DNA of 13,275 bases, from positions 1 through 13,275 of the forward strand of contig MSJH02000675.1 of the NCBI GenBank assembly GCA_001931875.2. Reading direction: 5' to 3'. The notes beneath the pieces are model-generated. The model did not search any database. It was not told the origin of the DNA and was given only the letters and a program-made list of their open reading frames with translations. Both the position numbers and the translations under genes were made by a program. Position 1 is the first letter of the stretch. Each line of letters starts with the position of its first letter. The DNA comes from Byssochlamys sp. IMV 00236. Its lineage: Eukaryota > Ascomycota > Eurotiomycetes > Eurotiales > Thermoascaceae. Of this stretch, positions 9,891-13,275 are shown piece by piece.

Positions 9891-10700
9891 TATATAAAGT
9901 AAATTATAGAAAGAGGCTTTTAAAGCTAAGATAAATATACTATAAGTAAATAGAACTTTTAAAGTAATTATTCTATTAAAGGAAGCTAATATTATAATTA
10001 GCAGATAAGTGCTAGCTATAAAGTATAATCTAGATAATTTTCTATAAAAGCTAAAGGCCTATCTTATTACTTATAAATTTACCTAGAAGTATAAAATTAA
10101 CTTTAAATATACTTTTACTTTAACCCTGCGCTATAATACGCTATAGGTTTTCTTAGCTATAGTAGCTATAGAAGACTATAAGTGCTATATAGTAAATATT
10201 AATAATGCCTTTATTAAGTTAATATTAAAGGAGAAGATTTATATAATAGCTTTACTTAAAATAAATATTTTACTAGGAATAATACTTAAAGTCTTAAAAT
10301 CTCTATATAGTTTAAAGTAAGTAGTATAAGATTAAAAGTACTCTTATATTAAAATACTGTAGAGAATAAGATTTATTTAAATAGATATAGACCTATGCTT
10401 ACTATAATACCTAGAGAAAGAGATTTTAATCTTAGTATATATTAATAATATCTTAATCGGCTTAAAGTAAATAAAGTATATTAACTAGTTTAAATAAGAG
10501 TTTAGAATAGTATATAAGATTAAGGACTTAGAAGAAGTAGATAAAATACTTAGTATTTAGATTATTTGCAATAAAGCGGAAAGAATATTAATTATAAGTT
10601 AATCTTACTATACTTAGAAAATCTTATCGAGATATAGAATAAATAAGGAGAAGGCTTACCCCGTTAGTATTCCGCTAAATAAGTATAATTATTTAAAATT
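9891..10700 (+). pseudogene. Copia reverse transcriptase, RIP-degraded
   Basis: Phase 1. The N-terminal block includes KEAFKAKINIL.VNRTFKV (about 9910-9965) and a KLKAYLI (KARLV-type) motif at about 10049. It is followed by AIEDYKCYIVNINNAFIK (about 10165-10220), where the catalytic Asp of VDVNNAF reads Asn. SLYSLK (about 10300-10316) matches SLYGLKQ. The YVDD active site reads YINN (10438-10449): both Asp codons became AAT after a T, a direct TpG to TpA signature. ILIGLK follows. RT copies the element RNA into DNA; this copy is dead. Confidence 0.9.
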
Positions 10701-11430
10701 AACTAGTCTATAAGATAAAAGGGCTAACTAAAGAGAATATTAAAAGATTATTAAAGTACTTATTTACTTAGCGATTTTAATAAGACTAGATATTATATTT
10801 GCAGTAAGATAATTAAGTTAATACTTATTTAATCTATTTAAAAGCTATTTTAGGCTATTAAAATCCTTAATAAGATACCTATAGTTAACTATATATTTAA
10901 GCCTCTAGTTCTATAAGAACTAAGATTAAAAACTTATAAGGTATTTTAATTTAAATTACGCGATAAATAAGATAGACTAAATATTAATTCTAAGAAATAT
11001 TTTTACTATAGTAAGCTATTTAATTAACTAATTAAGTTAGAAATAGAAGTTTATTATAACTTTAATAATAGAGACTAAGTATATAGCTATATATTAAGCA
11101 ATAAAGTAATTATAATAGCTAGTATTACTTTTACGCGATATAGATTATAGTAAATATATTAGTTTAAACTAATATAAGCTAATTATAAAGCAAGAACTAT
11201 TTTTTATAATAAGCTCTCTAGTAAAACTCTTAAGAATAATTAAGTATCGCTATTTTTAATTAGAGATACTTATACCTATAATAAATTAAACTATATTAAT
11301 ATTATATATTACTATATATATAATCTATACTAAAGAAATTAAATTAATATAGAATATATTAGGACTAAGAATATAATAGCTAATAGATTTATTAAACCGC
11401 TCTTAAAAATAGGCTTCGCTAAGTTTATTA
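10701..11430 (+). pseudogene. Copia RNase H and Pol C-terminus, RIP-degraded
   Basis: Phase 1. LIRLDIIFAVR.LS.YL at about 10775-10825 matches the conserved RPDI.FAV..LSQ block, followed by a LKSLIRYL helix. The RNase H segment has ETKYIAIY.AIK (about 11071-11110), corresponding to the EAEYMALSEA motif. The end reads YIRTKNIIANRFIKPL (about 11350-11400), the usual IRTEDMIADGFTKPL-type terminus with Asp to Asn changes. RNase H would remove RNA from the cDNA hybrid. Confidence 0.88.
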
Positions 11431-11466
11431 AGTAACTAAGACTTATTAAGATAGTAAGTTTAGACT

Positions 11467-11475
11467 AAGGAGAAG
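11467..11475 (+). other. Copia polypurine tract
   Basis: AAGGAGAAG ends exactly at the first base before the 3' LTR (11476), the expected place for plus-strand priming. Confidence 0.75.
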
Positions 11476-11776
11476 TATTACAATATAGCAGTTAAGACTA
11501 GTAGTTTATAGAGAGAATATATAAGAGATTCTCTTATAAGAGAATCTAGGATAATTATATATATAATTATAGAGAATAATTAGCCTAATAAAAGAGTTCT
11601 TATATTAAGCATATTAGCTTAAGAAGAGAACTTAATTAACTTAATATAATTAACTAACTATATTATAAAGATATATTAATATTAGTTTTACCTCTTATAC
11701 TCTATCTTTACTTTAAGTTATACTTTCCTTTAAAGCTAGTATAAAAGTCGTTTTATATTCTCTATTCTTTTTAACT
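11476..11776 (+). repeat. Copia 3' LTR
   Basis: 301 bp, starting TATTACAATATAGCAG and ending CTTTTTAACT, collinear with 5833-6133. Differences from the 5' copy are transitions at scattered sites, some in CpT context as well as CpA. Confidence 0.9.
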
Positions 11777-11781
11777 TATAT
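11777..11781. repeat. Right target-site duplication of the copia element
   Basis: TATAT, against TATAC on the left. The flank continues CTTAATA, matching the uninterrupted paralogue at 12778-12785. Confidence 0.6.
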
Positions 11782-12070
11782 CTTAATAATAAGCAGTTAA
11801 TTTTAATAGGTTACTATTATATATTAAGCTAAAGTACTATAATAATATTAAAATATTTTTAAATTAAATTATATAAAGTAATAATTTAATCTATAAGCTA
11901 ATTAATACTTATAAATTAAGTTTAAGAAATATTTTAAAAGAGAATAAAGATTAAAAAATAGATTTAGCTAAATAATAAACTTATAGTAAAGAGAGTAAAA
12001 AGGAAATAAAACCTAAGAATAAGCTTATATAATTAAAATACAGGTAGTAGTAATAGTATACTATTAGTAT

Positions 12071-12152
12071 ATAATTAGATTTTTAAATTTATTCTTTAAT
12101 TTATATAATTAAAATATTATAATTAGATTTTAAATTTATTTTTATATATATT
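12071..12152. repeat. 48-bp tandem duplication, second copy shortened
   Basis: ATAATTAGATTTT-AAATTTATT-type sequence at 12071 recurs from 12119 with small indels. Confidence 0.6.
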
Positions 12153-12192
12153 TTATTATATATAATAATTATATAATAGTAATATATATAAG

Positions 12193-12351
12193 GTTTAAGC
12201 TAAACTTATAAACTTTTAAGTTTAGCTAAATCTTTTAGCTTAGCTAAATAAATTAAGCTAAACTTTTTAGCTTAGCTTAATAGATTAAGCTAATATTTTT
12301 AATAAAACTTAAGAGTCTTAATAAGTTAAGCTAAATTAAGCTAAGCTATAA
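12193..12351. repeat. Cluster of AAGCTAAA/TTTAGCTT motifs in both orientations
   Basis: At least eight copies of AGCTAA or its reverse complement alternate across about 160 bp. One pair forms a perfect 10-bp inverted repeat, AGCTAAACTT (12198-12207) and AAGTTTAGCT (12218-12227). Before RIP these were plausibly CCAAG/CTTGG-type repeats. Confidence 0.65.
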
Positions 12352-12624
12352 CTTAACTTAATATTAATATTAGCTAATACTAGAAGCTAGCTTAAGATAA
12401 TAATAATTAAATAATATAATAAGTTATTATAATAGCCTTTAAAATACTTTTAATAATAATTAAGCCTTAAATAATTTTAATATACTACTAAAATAATATA
12501 GTATAGAGAATAAAGAAGTTATTCTTCTATTAGCTATATAAGGAAGTAATTATATAGCTAAGTTATTACTTAAAGCTTTTATACTTTATACCTTTATTAA
12601 AGTAATAAGTAAGCGATACTAAAA

Positions 12625-12661
12625 TAATATTATATACTATTAAAGTAATATTATATACTAT
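12625..12661. repeat. 21-bp tandem repeat, 1.8 copies
   Basis: TAATATTATATACTAT at 12625-12640 recurs at 12646-12661, separated by TAAAG. Confidence 0.7.
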
Positions 12662-12670
12662 ATTTATATT

Positions 12671-12790
12671 ATATAATAGCTTATTTTAATTTAATTTAAT
12701 TTAATAAAAATTCTATAGCTAGTTTTAATATTAATTACTTTATTTTATTTATTTTAATTTAATTCTTATGTTTATACCTTAATAGCTTAT
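12671..12790. repeat. Uninterrupted copy of the repeat split by copia (copy B)
   Basis: Shares ATAATAGC, TTTTAATTTAA, a TATAGCTAGT block, TTTATTTTATTTATTTTAA and TTCTTA..TTATACC in order with 5726-5832. It continues through the copia insertion point (TATAC at 12773-12777) without interruption. It thus serves as an empty-site paralogue. It is probably a fragment of the same LTR family. Confidence 0.7.
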
Positions 12791-12899
12791 TTATAATAGC
12801 TTATTTTAATTTAAATTAATTAAATTAAAGTTTTATAGCTAGTTTTAATATTAACTATTTTATTCTATTTATAGTAATCAAATTTCTAGGCTTATATTT
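12791..12899. repeat. Second tandem copy of the same repeat (copy C)
   Basis: Starts 120 bp after copy B with TTATAATAGC and follows the same order, including TATAGCTAGTTTTAATATTAACTA. Its end, ATTTCTAGGCTTATAT, matches ATTTCTTAAGCCTATAC of the first copy. This is the last clearly RIP-affected repeat before the composition boundary. Confidence 0.65.
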
Positions 12900-12939
12900 T
12901 AACACTATATAGCTCTAACCTATTAGGGGGAACGATTTA

Positions 12940-12975
12940 GTATGGGAAAAACGCACCTTGCCATTTTTCCCATAC
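12940..12975. repeat. 12-bp perfect inverted repeat (hairpin)
   Basis: GTATGGGAAAAA (12940-12951) and TTTTTCCCATAC (12964-12975) flank a 12-base loop. It lies exactly at the RIP/non-RIP border. Confidence 0.85.
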
Positions 12976-13002
12976 AAAGTGGGCCACTTTTTTTCGCCCA
13001 CT
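12976..13002. repeat. Two overlapping, mutually exclusive inverted repeats
   Basis: AAAGTGG (12976-12982) pairs with CCACTTT (12984-12990) around one central base. The overlapping AGTGGGC (12978-12984) can instead pair with GCCCACT (12996-13002). Read on the minus strand the block starts CAGTGGGCG, reminiscent of transposon terminal repeats, but no TA duplication is seen. Confidence 0.75.
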
Positions 13003-13147
13003 GAGCATGCCACGAGGGACTTAGTCGTGAGCGCCGGTCGGGTGGGCCACCAACTGGCGAGCCGCCGCCCACCCGCCCGCAGCCCCCCCCCGGCCTGGAT
13101 CCGGGCCCGCCGCAGGTTCAGAGCACGCGCTGTGCCTTATATTGGCC

Positions 13148-13179
13148 GGGGGAGGGGGTGGGAAGCGAGGAGGGAGGGG
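13148..13179 (+). other. G-quadruplex-prone tract
   Basis: G-runs of 5, 5, 3, 3 and 4 are separated by loops of 1, 1, 9 and 1 bases. The 9-base loop is longer than the common cut-off of 7, so this is a weak to moderate candidate. Confidence 0.45.
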
Positions 13180-13241
13180 AATAGGCGGTGCACCGGGGAT
13201 GGGGAAGAGAGATATATATTGGTGTACGGACCGGTGGTGTG

Positions 13242-13255
13242 ATATATATATATAT
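13242..13255. repeat. (AT)7 microsatellite
   Basis: Seven AT units follow GTGTG and precede GTATGGGGTG. Confidence 0.85.
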
Positions 13256-13275
13256 GTATGGGGTGTATGTACACA

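Larger units (their letters stand above)
5833..11776 (+). mobile_element. Full-length Ty1/copia LTR retrotransposon, RIP-inactivated
   Basis: Two direct 301-bp LTRs flank a single degenerate polyprotein frame in the copia order gag, protease, integrase, RT, RNase H. The span is 5,944 bp, or 5,507 bp without the nested solo LTR and its duplication. The frame is phase 2 up to the nested insertion and phase 1 after it, exactly the shift expected from a 437-bp insertion. A purine tract precedes the 3' LTR, and a 5-bp duplication (TATAC/TATAT) flanks the element. Protease, integrase and RT have catalytic residues altered, so it cannot move on its own. Confidence 0.93.
11782..12670. other. AT-rich noncoding stretch with local repeats
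   Basis: I see no reading frame or domain here. The first bases continue the repeat interrupted by the copia element. The rest is low-complexity A/T with three local repeat structures listed separately. It could be the remaining gypsy LTR plus older, unrecognisable repeats. Confidence 0.5.
12900..13275. other. GC-rich, un-RIPped segment with no supported gene
   Basis: From about 12,925 CpA, TpG and CpG dinucleotides are normal and GC content is high, with C- and G-rich runs. An open stretch at 12958-13242 begins at TTG, is Arg/Pro-rich and low in complexity, and is not called as a gene. The segment could be a 5' flank or edge of a neighbouring gene, or part of a DNA transposon. I cannot tell. 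Confidence 0.6.

Noticed and set aside
1..12890. Organellar genome as the explanation for the AT content
   Set aside because: Coding remnants are nuclear LTR retrotransposons, changes are CpA/TpG-specific transitions, and the sequence joins GC-rich DNA; no mitochondrial genes or tRNAs are seen.
12925..12935. TATTAGGGGG as a telomere-repeat remnant
   Set aside because: Only one TTAGGG-like unit, no tandem array.
12958..13242. Open frame of 94 codons on the plus strand in the GC-rich end
   Set aside because: Begins at TTG inside a hairpin and is Arg/Pro-rich, as GC-rich DNA gives by chance. No domain, no upstream ATG.

Overview
The window looks like a transposon graveyard from a filamentous ascomycete (Pezizomycotina), in an AT-rich block mutated by repeat-induced point mutation (RIP). 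From 1 to about 12,890 the sequence is almost entirely A/T with near-total loss of CpA and TpG, and TAA/TAG stops fill every frame. What remains can still be read as retrotransposon protein in which Gln and Trp codons became stops, Asp became Asn, Glu became Lys and Cys/His became Tyr. I see no intact protein-coding gene, rRNA, tRNA or CRISPR array. RIP narrows the organism to a fungal group, but the species cannot be told from this window.

Layout, left to right, all recognisable coding remnants on the + strand. 1-960: 3' end of a Ty3/gypsy polyprotein (integrase core and C-terminal part) of a lineage without a chromodomain. 961-1680: AT-rich, probably the 3' UTR and LTR of that element, with a purine tract and a 62-bp tandem duplication. 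1682-4591: a long degenerate reading frame (about 970 codons) that I cannot assign to a family. 4670-5520: the integrase end and chromodomain of a second Ty3/gypsy element (chromovirus type), followed by a polypurine tract and the start of its probable 3' LTR at about 5540. 5833-11776: a structurally complete Ty1/copia element inserted in that LTR, with two 301-bp LTRs, a single gag-protease-integrase-RT-RNase H frame and a probable 5-bp target duplication. Within its integrase sits a 432-bp solo LTR of a third family (8427-8858) flanked by a perfect 5-bp duplication; removing it restores the integrase frame. 11,782-12,899: AT-rich repeats, including two further copies of the sequence that the copia element interrupted.

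At about 12,890-12,940 the composition switches sharply to GC-rich, un-RIPped DNA (to 13,275) with overlapping hairpins, a G-quadruplex-prone tract and an (AT)7 microsatellite. No gene is supported there.

The order of events can be read: the chromovirus-type element came first, the copia element landed in its LTR, another LTR element landed in the copia integrase and recombined to a solo LTR, and RIP inactivated the block. The most interesting leftovers are the unassigned frame at 1682-4591, the bias of surviving CpA sites toward GpCpA, and the abrupt RIP boundary.
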